DNA from: Pseudomonas sp. GM41(2012)
Lineage (GTDB): Bacteria > Pseudomonadota > Gammaproteobacteria > Pseudomonadales > Pseudomonadaceae
NCBI RefSeq assembly: GCF_000282315.2
Contig: NZ_AKJN02000010.1
Span: 1 to 64,000 of the forward strand
DNA length: 64,000 nt
Direction of reading: 5' to 3'
The notes beneath the pieces were generated by a model, which saw only the letters and a program-made list of their open reading frames with translations, did not search any database and had not been told where the DNA came from. Positions 45,697-54,290 of this stretch are shown one piece after another (within the stretch, counting starts at the first letter, position 1; every line of letters starts with the position of its first letter). The position numbers and the translations under genes are program-made.

Positions 45697-47391
45697 TTAG
45701 TGCACCAGCATGCCGGTGAACCAGTAGGCCTGAGCCAGGGTGATCAAGCCGACAATCGTTGCAAAGAACAGGCTGTGCTTGAGGGTGAAGCGGAACAGAT
45801 CCGACTCCTTGCCCACCAGACCGGTCGCGGCGCAGGCGACGGCGATCGATTGTGGCGAGATCATCTTGCCGGTCACGCCACCGCTGGTGTTCGCCGCAAC
45901 CAGCAACACATCGTTGACACCGATCTGGTGCGCAGTGGTCGCTTGCAACGAACTGAACAGTGCGTTGGACGAGGTATCGGACCCGGTCAGGAACACACCC
46001 AACCAGCCAAGGAACGGCGAGAAGAACGGGAATGCTGCACCGGTGCCTGCCAGAACCAGCGCCATGGTCGAGGACATGCCCGAGTAGTTAGTGACGAAGG
46101 CAAAGGCGAGCACCATGCCGATGGACAGGATCGGCCAGCGCAGCTCGTAGAAGGTCTCTTTCAAAGTGGTAAGACCAATTTTGACATTGATCTTCAGTAT
46201 CAGCATCGAGATCAGCGCGGAGAAGAAAATCGCCGTGCCGGTCGCGGAAATCGGGTCGAGTTTGAACACCGCCGGGATTGCGGTCGGGGCGGCGACGATC
46301 GGTGCGACCTTGATCACCATTTGGTCCAGGTGCGGGATCGCGAAGTTGAACACCCAGTTGTACATCGACCCGCCAGCGGCAAACATCGCCTTGAAGGGTT
46401 TCAAGGTCCAGATGGTCACCAGCACGGTGAGGATCAGGAAGGGTGACCAGGCTTTGAGAATTTCACCGAAGCTGTAGGGCGAGGCCACGGTGCTGCGCGG
46501 CAGGCCGAAACCGCCAGCGCTGGCGCTCACCACGGAGGCCGAGACGGCACCGACGATGTGTTGGCCTGCGGCGCGTTTCGGTTGCCAGATTTTCAGGAAC
46601 AGCGTCAGGGAAATCAGGCTGGCCAGGGCCGAGGTGATGTCCGGCAGTTCCGGGCCGATGAAGTTCGACGTGAAATATTGGGTGATGGCAAAGCTCAAGC
46701 CGGCCACCAGTGCTGCGGGCCAGGTTTCGCGAACGCCGCGCAGGCCATCCATCATGAACACCAGCCAGAACGGCACGAACAGCGACAGCAGCGGCAGTTG
46801 GCGGCCCGTCATGGCGCCGATCTTGAACGCGTCGATACCGGTAACCTGCCCGGCGACAATGATCGGAATCCCCAAGGCGCCGAAAGCGACCGGTGCGGTG
46901 TTGGCGATCAGGCACAGGCCCGCAGCGTACAGCGGGTTGAAGCCCAGTCCTACCAACAGTGCGGCGGTAATTGCGACCGGCGCACCGAAACCGGCGGCAC
47001 CTTCCAGGAAGGCGCCGAAGCAGAAGCCGATCAGCAGCACTTGCAGGCGCTGGTCGTCGGTGATCGACAGCACCGAGCTGCGGATCACTTCGAACTGACC
47101 ACTCTTGACCGTCAGTTTGTAGAGGAATACCGCCGCCACGATGATCCAGGCAATCGGCCACAGGCCGTACGCGAAACCATAGCCAGCGGCGGCGAAGGCC
47201 ATGTCGACCGGCATCTGGAAGGCGAAGATCGCCACGGCAATGGACAAGGCCAGCGTGATGCTCCCGGCCACGTGTCCTTTGAGTCGGAACACGGCCAATG
47301 CCAGAAAGAAAAACACGATGGGGATAACGGCCGCGAGCGCGGACACGCCGAGACTGCCGAGCGGAGAATAGAGCTGTTGCCAGGTTTGCAT
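45697..47391 (-). CDS. lldP: L-lactate permease, LldP family
   Basis: This 564-residue permease has the lactate-permease family pattern: about 12-14 transmembrane helices, VLLIGFCFGAFLEGAAGFGAPVAITAALLVGLGFNPLYAAGLCLIANTAPVAFGALG near 115-172 and PFFSPFLGWLGVFLTGSDTSSNALFSSLQATTAHQIG near 455. It transports L- and D-lactate, and often glycolate. It is the first gene of the minus-strand lactate operon, directly downstream of the operator region shared with lldR. Confidence 0.96.
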   Translation of the reverse strand: MQTWQQLYSPLGSLGVSALAAVIPIVFFFLALAVFRLKGHVAGSITLALSIAVAIFAFQMPVDMAFAAAGYGFAYGLWPIAWIIVAAVFLYKLTVKSGQFEVIRSSVLSITDDQRLQVLLIGFCFGAFLEGAAGFGAPVAITAALLVGLGFNPLYAAGLCLIANTAPVAFGALGIPIIVAGQVTGIDAFKIGAMTGRQLPLLSLFVPFWLVFMMDGLRGVRETWPAALVAGLSFAITQYFTSNFIGPELPDITSALASLISLTLFLKIWQPKRAAGQHIVGAVSASVVSASAGGFGLPRSTVASPYSFGEILKAWSPFLILTVLVTIWTLKPFKAMFAAGGSMYNWVFNFAIPHLDQMVIKVAPIVAAPTAIPAVFKLDPISATGTAIFFSALISMLILKINVKIGLTTLKETFYELRWPILSIGMVLAFAFVTNYSGMSSTMALVLAGTGAAFPFFSPFLGWLGVFLTGSDTSSNALFSSLQATTAHQIGVNDVLLVAANTSGGVTGKMISPQSIAVACAATGLVGKESDLFRFTLKHSLFFATIVGLITLAQAYWFTGMLVH

Positions 47392-47443
47392 ATGGGGTGG
47401 CCCCTAATTGTTGTTGGTCAGGCACTGGTCAGCGTTCTTGGAT

Positions 47444-47460
47444 AATTGGTAATACCAATT
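47444..47460. promoter_or_regulatory. LldR-type operator O1
   Basis: AATTGGT, AAT, ACCAATT is a perfect 7-bp dyad. FadR-family (GntR) LldR proteins bind sequences built on TGGT-N3-ACCA, so this fits well. It lies 53 nt upstream of the lldP start codon. Confidence 0.8.
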
Positions 47461-47549
47461 TACAATCGCTGTTGGCTAGGGTAAAAGCGTTGTAGGCGGC
47501 GTGTCAATTTGCCGCCCTAAAACTTTTGTCGAATGCGCGGTGCGGAAGT

Positions 47550-47572
47550 CATTTGGTCCGCTCGACCAAATG
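47550..47572. promoter_or_regulatory. LldR-type operator O2
   Basis: CATTTGGTC, CGCTC, GACCAAATG is a perfect 9-bp dyad, 109 nt from the centre of O1 and 82 nt before the lldR start. Its TGGT and ACCA are spaced more widely than in O1, so it may bind differently or not at all. Confidence 0.5.
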
Positions 47573-47653
47573 CCGTCTGGCAGGTGCTGACACAGCCCTG
47601 ATAGGCCAGAATAGAGACCCCGGCGAGCCGTCGGGATCGTGGAGAAATGAGTT

Positions 47654-48421
47654 ATGGGGTTTGATCAGATTCGTCAGCGCCGTTTGTCTGACGATATTGT
47701 CGAGCAGCTCGAGGGGATGATTCTCGAGGGCACGTTGAAGGCGGGTGAGCGCTTGCCGGCCGAACGTGCCTTGGCCGAGCAGTTCGGTGTGTCACGCCCT
47801 TCGTTGCGCGAAGCAATTCAGAAACTGGCGGCCAAGGGGTTGCTGGTCAGTCGCCAGGGCGGTGGCAATTATGTGGTGGAGTCGCTGGGGTCAACCTTCA
47901 GCGATCCGCTGCTGCATCTGCTGGAAAGCAACCCTGAAGCGCAGCGCGATCTGCTGGAATTTCGTCACACCCTGGAAGCCTCCTGCGCCTATTACGCAGC
48001 CATGCGTGCTACGGACGTTGATCGCGAGCGATTAACCGCGGCCTTCAACGAATTGCAAGACTGCTATACGCGACACGACGAGGTAAGTCGGGCGGAAGAG
48101 GGCGCGGCGGATGCGAAATTCCACTTGGCCATTGCTGAAGCCAGTCACAACGCGGTGTTGCTGCACACCATTCGCGGGTTGTTCGATCTGCTCAAGCGTA
48201 ACGTGGTGACCAACATCGGTGGGATGTACAAGCAACGTACGGAAACCCGCGACATGCTTATCACGCAGCACCGGGAGTTGTACCTGGCGATTATTGAAGG
48301 AAGGGCCGAGCAGGCGCGGGAAGTCTCCAGCCGACATATCTTGTATGTGCAGGAAGTGCTGGAAGAAGTGCGTCAGGAAGTACAGCGCATGGCTCGGGCG
48401 GAGCGGCGCAAAGGAATGTGA
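47654..48421 (+). CDS. lldR: LldR, GntR-family (FadR subfamily) lactate regulator
   Basis: This 255-residue repressor has the winged-helix N terminus DDIVEQLEGMILEGTLKAGERLPAERALAEQFGVSRPSLREAIQKLAAKGLLVSRQGGGNYV and a C-terminal FCD all-helical domain with LEFRHTLEASCAYYAA near 97 and FHLAIAEASHNAVLLHTI near 157. In pseudomonads LldR represses the adjacent lactate operon until L-lactate binds; the divergent position and operator palindromes agree. GGAG lies 9 nt before the ATG. Confidence 0.95.
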   Translation: MGFDQIRQRRLSDDIVEQLEGMILEGTLKAGERLPAERALAEQFGVSRPSLREAIQKLAAKGLLVSRQGGGNYVVESLGSTFSDPLLHLLESNPEAQRDLLEFRHTLEASCAYYAAMRATDVDRERLTAAFNELQDCYTRHDEVSRAEEGAADAKFHLAIAEASHNAVLLHTIRGLFDLLKRNVVTNIGGMYKQRTETRDMLITQHRELYLAIIEGRAEQAREVSSRHILYVQEVLEEVRQEVQRMARAERRKGM

Positions 48422-48432
48422 TTATTTAAAGC

Positions 48433-48507
48433 AAAAGATCGCTGCCTGCGGCAGCTCCTACATGGATGCGCGATCAATGTAGGAGCTGCCGCAGACTGCG
48501 ATCTTTT
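48433..48507. repeat. REP pair, GATCGCTGCCTGCGGCAGCT type
   Basis: Arms AAAAGATCGCTGCCTGCGGC (and AGCTCCTACAT) at 48433-48463 and the near-exact inverse at 48477-48507 face each other across about 13 nt. This is another common Pseudomonas REP family, located between lldR and smpB (convergent). Confidence 0.8.
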
Positions 48508-48536
48508 CGCTGGCGCCAAACACTCAGGCAGAAAGA

Positions 48537-49019
48537 TTAATCTTCCTTGCCCTTGTTGCGCACCGCACGCTGCAACTCGCGACCGGCGTCGCGTTCGCGT
48601 TCGGTATCACGCTTGTCGTATTCCTTCTTGCCCTTGCCCAGAGCGATCTCGCACTTGACCATGTGCTTGCTCCAGTACCAGGACAGGCACACGCAGGCGT
48701 AACCTTTTTGCTGCACGGCCGTGGCCAGCTTTTCCAGCTCGCGCCGGTTGAGCAGCAACTTTCGGGTGCGGGTCGGATCAGCGATGACGTGGGTGCTGGC
48801 GGTCATCAGCGGCGTAATGTGGCTGCCGAGCAGCCAGGCTTCGCCATCCTTGAGCAGTACGTAACTGTCAACCAGTTGCAGCTTGCTTGCCCGCAGACTT
48901 TTTACTTCCCAGCCGGCCAGGACCAGACCAGCCTCGAACTTATGCTCGATGAAGTAATCGTGTCGCGCCTTTTTGTTCTGCGCGATGGTCCCTGTTGGGT
49001 GTTTCTTCTGTTTAGCCAT
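48537..49019 (-). CDS. smpB: SmpB, tmRNA-binding protein
   Basis: SmpB binds tmRNA and guides it to stalled ribosomes. The 160-residue product matches the family: KARHDYFIEHKFEAGLVLAGWEVKSLRASKLQL at residues 18-50, SYVLLKDGEAWLLGSHITPL near 54, RTRKLLLNRRELEKL near 82 and the basic tail KGKKEYDKRDTERERD, which is functional in trans-translation. The start ATG at 49019 is chosen over the upstream open frame because MAKQKKHPTGTIAQNKKA is the usual N terminus. It lies about 10 kb from ssrA on the same strand. Confidence 0.97.
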   Translation of the reverse strand: MAKQKKHPTGTIAQNKKARHDYFIEHKFEAGLVLAGWEVKSLRASKLQLVDSYVLLKDGEAWLLGSHITPLMTASTHVIADPTRTRKLLLNRRELEKLATAVQQKGYACVCLSWYWSKHMVKCEIALGKGKKEYDKRDTERERDAGRELQRAVRNKGKED

Positions 49020-49137
49020 AGGGGCGGCATTATAGGGAGTTGCAAGCGAGTCGGCTACGGTATCGCTACGTGCTTGAGCAGGTTGATTGAATCCCGGACA
49101 ATGCGGCCTCTTTTTTGAACGCTTGGGCGTGATAACG

Positions 49138-50541
49138 ATGTCGACAGACAAGGTTTCTGTCCACGGCAGTTGGGCTAGCCGCTGGGTCTTCATACTCGCC
49201 GCGACCGGTTCGGCCGTGGGCCTGGGTAGTATCTGGAAATTCCCGTACATGGTCGGTGTGTACGGCGGCGGCGCCTTCGTGCTGATGTTCCTGGCCTGTA
49301 TCGCGCTGATCGGTGTGCCGGTCATGCTGGCCGAAACCCTGATCGGCCGTCGTGCACGTCAAAGCCCGGCCAACGCCTTGAAGGTATTGGCGCTGGAAGC
49401 CGGGCACTCGGGTAAATGGTCCTGGGGCGCGTTCGCCGGGATGATCACGGCGTTGCTGATCCTGTCTTTCTATAGTGTGGTGGGCGGTTGGTCGCTGGAT
49501 TACATCATCGACATGGGCCGTGGCGACTTCCAGGGTGCAACGCCCGACCAGGTTGGCGCTTACTTCGGCAATGTGATCGCTGATCCGTGGCGCCTGACAC
49601 TTTGGCACACGATTTTTATGCTGCTGTCTGCCGTAGTGATCGCCAAAGGCGTGGTTGCGGGGCTGGAACGCAGCTTGCGAATCATGATGCCGCTGCTGTT
49701 TGTGATGGTGATTGTTCTGCTGGGTTACAGCATGACTACCGGGCATTTCATGGAAGGCGTGCATTTCATGTTCGACTTCCACCCGGAAAAAGTACTCGAC
49801 GGCTTGCTGCCAGCCATGGGGCACGCGTTCTTTTCACTGAGCGTGGGTGTCGGCTCGATCATGATCTACGGCGCTTATATGCCAAAGAACTCGTCGATTT
49901 CCGGCACCATCGTCGGCGTGGCACTGCTCGATACCTTCGTTTCCCTGGTGGCCGGGCTGGCATTGTTTCCGATTGTGTTCGCGGGCGGCCTGAATCCAAG
50001 CGAAGGTCCTGGCTTGATGTTCGTCAGCCTGCCCTTTGCGTTTGGTAACGTAGCGTTCGGCCAGTTGATGGGCGTAGTGTTCTTCGTGCTTGTAGCGATT
50101 GCAGCCTGGAGTTCGGCGATTTCCCTGCTTGAGCCGATGGTGGCTTACCTGGTTGAACGCACCAAAGTCAGCCGCGCATGGGTGACCTTTTGGCTGGCAT
50201 TTATCTGCTGGTTTGTCGGTCTGGGCACGGTGTTTTCCTTCAATATCTGGAAGGAAGCCAAATTTTTCGTGAACGAAGGCGGGATGTTCCACCTCTATCA
50301 ATGGGGTGCGGCCGGTGGCCTGGACTTCTTTGGTGTGATCGATTTCTTCACCTCGCGGATCATGTTGCCACTCGGTGGTTTGTGTTTCGTGGTGTTTGCA
50401 GGCTGGGTGATGGGCCGTGAGGCGGTACGCGACGAATTGTCGATCCGCAACCCTGCGCTGTTCGCCCTGTCCTTGTTCTTGATGCGCTATGTGGCGCCCA
50501 TCGGCATTCTCGTAGTATTTGCCGCCCAGCTGTGGAAGTGA
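49138..50541 (+). CDS. Sodium-dependent transporter, neurotransmitter:sodium symporter family
   Basis: This 467-residue NSS/SNF-family protein has about 12 transmembrane helices. The first shows the sodium- and substrate-site pattern WASRWVFILAATGSAVGLGSIWKFPYMVGVYGGGAF, followed by LMFLACIALIGVPVMLAE, and SVGVGSIMIYGAYMPKNSSI lies near 245. Such proteins usually import amino acids; the substrate is not predictable. The ATG at 49138 is followed directly by MSTDKVSVHGSWASRW; an upstream ATG is less well placed. Confidence 0.92.
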   Translation: MSTDKVSVHGSWASRWVFILAATGSAVGLGSIWKFPYMVGVYGGGAFVLMFLACIALIGVPVMLAETLIGRRARQSPANALKVLALEAGHSGKWSWGAFAGMITALLILSFYSVVGGWSLDYIIDMGRGDFQGATPDQVGAYFGNVIADPWRLTLWHTIFMLLSAVVIAKGVVAGLERSLRIMMPLLFVMVIVLLGYSMTTGHFMEGVHFMFDFHPEKVLDGLLPAMGHAFFSLSVGVGSIMIYGAYMPKNSSISGTIVGVALLDTFVSLVAGLALFPIVFAGGLNPSEGPGLMFVSLPFAFGNVAFGQLMGVVFFVLVAIAAWSSAISLLEPMVAYLVERTKVSRAWVTFWLAFICWFVGLGTVFSFNIWKEAKFFVNEGGMFHLYQWGAAGGLDFFGVIDFFTSRIMLPLGGLCFVVFAGWVMGREAVRDELSIRNPALFALSLFLMRYVAPIGILVVFAAQLWK

Positions 50542-50548
50542 CGCTGAC

Positions 50549-50983
50549 ATGACGACACACATTCAACGTTCGGCCCTGCTGCCGTATCCGGCGCAAGCGC
50601 TGTATGACCTGGTCAACGACGTGGCGCGCTACCCGGAATTTCTGCCGTGGTGCTCGACGGCCGAAGTCCTGGAGAGTTCTCCTGAGCATATGCGCGCCAG
50701 CGTCGGCGTGGCCAAAGGTGGCCTCAGCCAGCATTTCGTGACGCGCAACACACTGGTGCCCGGGCATTCGATTGAGATGAACCTCGAGGAAGGCCCGTTC
50801 AATCAATTGCATGGTGTCTGGGTGTTCAAGCCGTTGGGCGAGAAAGCCTGCAAGATCAGCCTGGACCTGTCGTTCGATTACGCCGGGCCGATTGTCCGCG
50901 CGACCCTGGGGCCGTTGTTCAATCAGGCGGCCAATACGCTGGTGGATGCCTTCTGCCAGCGCGCCAAGCAGATGCATGGTTGA
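50549..50983 (+). CDS. ratA: RatA/COQ10-like START-domain protein
   Basis: This 144-residue protein is of the polyketide-cyclase/START type called RatA in E. coli and Coq10 in mitochondria. Recognisable parts are SALLPYPAQALYDLVNDVARYPEFLPWCSTAEVLE near 9-43, DYAGPIVRATLGPLFNQAANTLVDAFCQRA near 110. RatA is described as blocking 70S assembly, while Coq10 binds ubiquinone; in vivo role here is not known. It precedes rnfH, a conserved pair. Its stop lies within the first codons of rnfH. Confidence 0.92.
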   Translation: MTTHIQRSALLPYPAQALYDLVNDVARYPEFLPWCSTAEVLESSPEHMRASVGVAKGGLSQHFVTRNTLVPGHSIEMNLEEGPFNQLHGVWVFKPLGEKACKISLDLSFDYAGPIVRATLGPLFNQAANTLVDAFCQRAKQMHG

Positions 50984-51290
50984 GGCCATGATCGACGTTG
51001 AGGTGGTGTATGCCGCCATAGATCGTCAGGTACTTCTCTCGGTGACGGTTCCAGCAGGCGCAACCGTGCGGGCGGCTTTGCTGAAGTCAGGCATCGGCGA
51101 GGCGTTTTCGGAGCTGGATCTGGCCAGTTGCCCGGTGGGGATCTTCGGTAAAGTGATCGCTGATCCGGACAAGCATCCTGTCCAGGCTGGAGATCGCATC
51201 GAGATATACCGACCATTGCTGGCTGATCCGAAAGAAGTTCGTCGGTTGCGCGCAGCCAAGGCTGCTGAGGCCAAAAACCGGAATCAGTGA
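50976..51290 (+). CDS. rnfH: RnfH-family (UPF0125) ubiquitin-like-fold protein
   Basis: The 104-residue beta-grasp protein has VEVVYAAIDRQVLLSVTVPAGATVRAALLKSGI at the N terminus and ASCPVGIFGKVIADPDKHPVQAGDRIEIYRPLLADPKEVRR, the UPF0125/RnfH pattern. The family is a neighbour of ratA and bamE in many gamma-proteobacteria. The start at 50976 overlaps the ratA stop; ATG at 50988 with GAGG upstream is a close alternative. Molecular function uncertain. Confidence 0.9.
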   Translation: MVEAMIDVEVVYAAIDRQVLLSVTVPAGATVRAALLKSGIGEAFSELDLASCPVGIFGKVIADPDKHPVQAGDRIEIYRPLLADPKEVRRLRAAKAAEAKNRNQ

Positions 51291-51308
51291 TTCGCTCAAA
51301 TGCTGGAC

Positions 51309-51342
51309 AATAAAAAACCCGGACATGCCGGGTTTTTTATTG
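51309..51342. terminator. Bidirectional terminator between rnfH and bamE
   Basis: AAAAAACCCGG and CCGGGTTTTTT arms around ACATG give an intrinsic terminator in both directions, separating the convergent rnfH and bamE genes. Confidence 0.92.
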
Positions 51343-51351
51343 CGTCGCAAA

Positions 51352-51879
51352 TTATTGCGGCGAGGTTTCCAGAGGTTCTGGAGTCGGGACTGGAACGGTT
51401 TCTACACCGTCGACATCCTTCTGGATCTGATCCAGCAACGAACCTGGCTTGACCGGTTTCTCCGGTTTCGGCTTCTCGGCGTTTTCTGCTGGCGCAGCAA
51501 CTGTAGTGCCGCTGTCCTTGCCGAGAATGGCTTCGTCACGGCTCACGCCTGGCATGAAATCACCAGAGAGGCTGACAAGCTGGTCATTTGGGTTGAAGAT
51601 AACGCTAATGCGTTCCTGTTGGCGTTCACCGCCACCGGGTTGCAGGCTGTACAGATAATCCCAGCGATCGGCATGGAACGTGTCGGTCAACAGAGGGTTG
51701 CCCATGATAAACCGTACTTGCTTGCGGGTCATTCCCGGGCGTAACTGGTCTATCATGTCCTGCGTGACGACATTGCCCTGCTGGATGTCGATTTTGTAAA
51801 CCCCGGGGAATGAACAACCGGCGAGTGCGAGCAGTCCCACAAAGGTGAAACTGGTTAGCAAGAGCTTGGTGTTTTGCAT
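51352..51879 (-). CDS. bamE: BamE (OmlA), outer-membrane assembly lipoprotein
   Basis: BamE is part of the BAM complex that inserts beta-barrel proteins. The 175-residue precursor has a lipobox LAGC (Cys 22) and the SmpA/OmlA domain VYKIDIQQGNVVTQDMIDQLRPGMTRKQVRFIMGNPLLTDTFHADRWDYLYSL. The C-terminal proline- and glutamate-rich tail (about residues 130-175) is longer than in E. coli BamE, as in other Pseudomonas OmlA proteins. It is divergent from fur, as in other pseudomonads. Confidence 0.95.
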   Translation of the reverse strand: MQNTKLLLTSFTFVGLLALAGCSFPGVYKIDIQQGNVVTQDMIDQLRPGMTRKQVRFIMGNPLLTDTFHADRWDYLYSLQPGGGERQQERISVIFNPNDQLVSLSGDFMPGVSRDEAILGKDSGTTVAAPAENAEKPKPEKPVKPGSLLDQIQKDVDGVETVPVPTPEPLETSPQ

Positions 51880-51976
51880 CGGTGGGCGACTTCCACTATC
51901 TTGGCTGGGACAACGTAAACGCCGATCATACCCGCATTAAGAGAAGCTGCGAAGCAGCATCGCGAGAAAGCTGACC

Positions 51977-52381
51977 ATGGTTGAAAATAGCGAACTACGC
52001 AAAGCCGGCCTCAAAGTGACCCTTCCACGGGTCAAAATTCTGCAAATGCTCGATTCCGCCGAGCAACGCCACATGAGTGCCGAGGACGTCTACAAGGCGC
52101 TGATGGAGGCTGGTGAGGACGTCGGTCTGGCCACGGTTTACCGTGTCCTGACCCAGTTCGAGGCAGCTGGCCTTGTGGTGCGGCACAACTTCGATGGAGG
52201 CCATGCGGTCTTCGAGCTGGACGACGGCAAGCATCACGACCATATGGTCAACGTCGAGACCAGTGAAGTGATCGAATTCTTCGACGAAGAAATCGAGCGA
52301 CTGCAGAAGGCAATCGTCGACAAGTATGGCTTCGAGATGGTTGACCACAATCTTGTACTGTACGTACGCAAGAAAAAGTAA
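51977..52381 (+). CDS. fur: Fur, ferric uptake regulator
   Basis: Fur represses iron-uptake genes when bound to Fe2+. The 134-residue protein has the winged helix (LRKAGLKVTLPRVKILQMLDSAEQRHMSAEDVYKAL) and HHDHMVNVETSEVIEFFDEEIERLQ near residue 86 with the metal ligands. It contains no cysteine, which matches Pseudomonas Fur and differs from the CxxC-containing E. coli protein. It is divergent from bamE over 97 nt. A palindromic hairpin region follows. Confidence 0.97.
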   Translation: MVENSELRKAGLKVTLPRVKILQMLDSAEQRHMSAEDVYKALMEAGEDVGLATVYRVLTQFEAAGLVVRHNFDGGHAVFELDDGKHHDHMVNVETSEVIEFFDEEIERLQKAIVDKYGFEMVDHNLVLYVRKKK

Positions 52382-52414
52382 GCATGTCGCGCGAACTTAA
52401 GGTTCGCGAAACGA

Positions 52415-52448
52415 ACGAAGGCGACCCTAGGGTCGCCTTCGTGCTTTC
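52415..52448. terminator. fur/recN hairpin region
   Basis: CGAAGGCGAC, CCTAGG, GTCGCCTTCG is a perfect 26-bp palindrome followed by TGCTTTC, after a smaller hairpin (CGCGAAC-TTAAG-GTTCGCG) at 52390-52408. It lies between the convergent fur and recN genes and probably terminates both. Confidence 0.8.
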
Positions 52449-52456
52449 TGTCGGTC

Positions 52457-54130
52457 TTAAATTTTCGCGGTGACGACCATTTTCCTGGCATGAGCCAGGG
52501 ATTCCTTTGTAAGGTCGATGCCTCCCAGCATCCGCGCCACTTCTTCGACGCGATCGTTCTTGCTCAACTTGGCGACGGCTGTGTGAGTGGCATCTTCGCC
52601 GCGCACTTTGTGTACGAATAGATGTTGATGCCCCTGCGCTGCTACTTGTGGCAAGTGAGTTACCGTCAATACCTGCCCGCGCTCCCCAAGTCGACGCAGC
52701 AATTGGCCCACGATTTCGGCGGTCGGACCACCGATGCCCACGTCCACTTCGTCGAACACCAGGGTCGGTACGCGGGACGTCTGCGCGGTGATCACTTGAA
52801 TCGCCAGGCTGATTCGTGACAATTCGCCGCCGGATGCCACTTTTGCCAGCGCTTTCAAAGGTTGGCCCGGGTTAGCACTCACCAGCAGCTCTACCTGCTC
52901 AAGGCCATTGGGTAGCAGTTCATCGCTACTGTTGGGGCGCAGCTCGATAGTGAAGCGCCCACCCGGCATGCCCAGTCGCTGGATTTCATGCTCCACGGCG
53001 CTGGCCAGGCTGTTCGAGGCCTGATGGCGCAAATCGCTGAGCTCGCGAGCCTTTTCCTGATAGTGACGGGCATAGGAGGCCAGTTCATCGCTCAGTCGCT
53101 CGATGGATTCGTCGTTGGCATTCAGGGTTTCGATTTCATCCAGCAAGCGCTGCTGCATCTCGGCCACTTCGGTCGGCTGGATGCGGTGTTTGCGCGCCAT
53201 GGTATAGATCGCATCAAGGCGTTCTTCCAGGTACTGAAGACGCGCCGGATCGGCATCGAAGTTATCAAGGAAGCGGTTCAGTTCTCCCACGGCTTCTTCA
53301 ACCTGGATCTGTGCACTGGTCAGCAGGCTGCTGGCTTCACCCAGGGCCCCAATCGAATTGTTGACGCTCGAAAGGCGATTGAGGCTGGCGGTGAGGGCGT
53401 TCAGGACATTCCCGGAATCACTTTCGCTGCATTGTTCGACCACTTGCCGGCAAATGCCCAGCAGGGTTTCGGCGTTGGTCAGGTTCTTGTGTTCCTGTTC
53501 CAGCTGCTCCAGCTCGTTTTCGCCGAGGCCGAGGTTTTCCAGCTCTTCGAGTTGATAACTGAGCAATTGATGGCGAGCGCGCTGCTCATCGCCGGAATTG
53601 GAAAGGCGTTCCAGCTCCTGGCGGGTCTGACGCCAGCGTTGGGCGGCCAGGTGTACCTGGCGGGCAAGGTCCGTTGCGCCCGCGTACTCGTCGAGCAGGC
53701 GGCGGTGCGTGTCGGTCTTGAGCAGGGATTGATGTTCATGCTGGCTGTGGATATCGATCAGCAGTTCACCCAGGGCCTTCAGGTCACCGAGGGGGCAGGG
53801 CGTGCCGTTGATGTAGCCACGCGAGCGCCCTTCGGCGGTGATCACCCGGCGCAGAATGCACGGGCCGTCGCTCTCCAGGTCACGCTCTGCCAGCCAGGCG
53901 CTGGCTTCCGGAATATCGACCAGATCGAAGGTTGCCAGGATATCGGCCTTGTCGGCGCCGGGACGGACCACGCCGCTGTCGGCGCGATCGCCCAGGGTCA
54001 GGCCGAGGGCGTCGAGCATGATCGACTTGCCGGCGCCGGTTTCCCCAGTGATCACGCTCATCCCGCGATCGAGTTCGAGATCGAGATGTTCAACGATGGC
54101 GTAGTTATGTACGGACAGGTGCACCAGCAT
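52457..54130 (-). CDS. recN: RecN, SMC-like DNA repair ATPase
   Basis: RecN helps repair double-strand breaks. The 557-residue protein starts LVHLSVHNYAIVEHLDLELD, has Walker A GETGAGKS at 29-36, long coiled-coil regions (about 150-380) and a C-terminal LVFDEVDVGIGG Walker B near 463. The start ATG at 54130 begins the N-terminal strand and is the first suitable codon. A LexA box lies 25 nt upstream (54155-54170), so SOS induction is likely. Confidence 0.96.
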   Translation of the reverse strand: MLVHLSVHNYAIVEHLDLELDRGMSVITGETGAGKSIMLDALGLTLGDRADSGVVRPGADKADILATFDLVDIPEASAWLAERDLESDGPCILRRVITAEGRSRGYINGTPCPLGDLKALGELLIDIHSQHEHQSLLKTDTHRRLLDEYAGATDLARQVHLAAQRWRQTRQELERLSNSGDEQRARHQLLSYQLEELENLGLGENELEQLEQEHKNLTNAETLLGICRQVVEQCSESDSGNVLNALTASLNRLSSVNNSIGALGEASSLLTSAQIQVEEAVGELNRFLDNFDADPARLQYLEERLDAIYTMARKHRIQPTEVAEMQQRLLDEIETLNANDESIERLSDELASYARHYQEKARELSDLRHQASNSLASAVEHEIQRLGMPGGRFTIELRPNSSDELLPNGLEQVELLVSANPGQPLKALAKVASGGELSRISLAIQVITAQTSRVPTLVFDEVDVGIGGPTAEIVGQLLRRLGERGQVLTVTHLPQVAAQGHQHLFVHKVRGEDATHTAVAKLSKNDRVEEVARMLGGIDLTKESLAHARKMVVTAKI

Positions 54131-54154
54131 AAAGGCCGCTCCCAGGCTTTAGGT

Positions 54155-54170
54155 CTGGTTATTTATACAG
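54155..54170. promoter_or_regulatory. LexA (SOS) box before recN
   Basis: CTG-N10-CAG on the minus strand reads CTGTATAAATAACCAG, close to the CTGTATATATATACAG type consensus for LexA. It is 24 nt before the recN ATG. Confidence 0.8.
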
Positions 54171-54290
54171 TGTTTTGTTTCTGGCTGACAATGCCCTCCC
54201 TTAGCTCGATTTGCTTGATCCGACGAAATCCTTAGTGCGCGAGGGAATGACAATGCAGCTGTTTTTTGTAGGGTTAATAAATAAGCGCCC

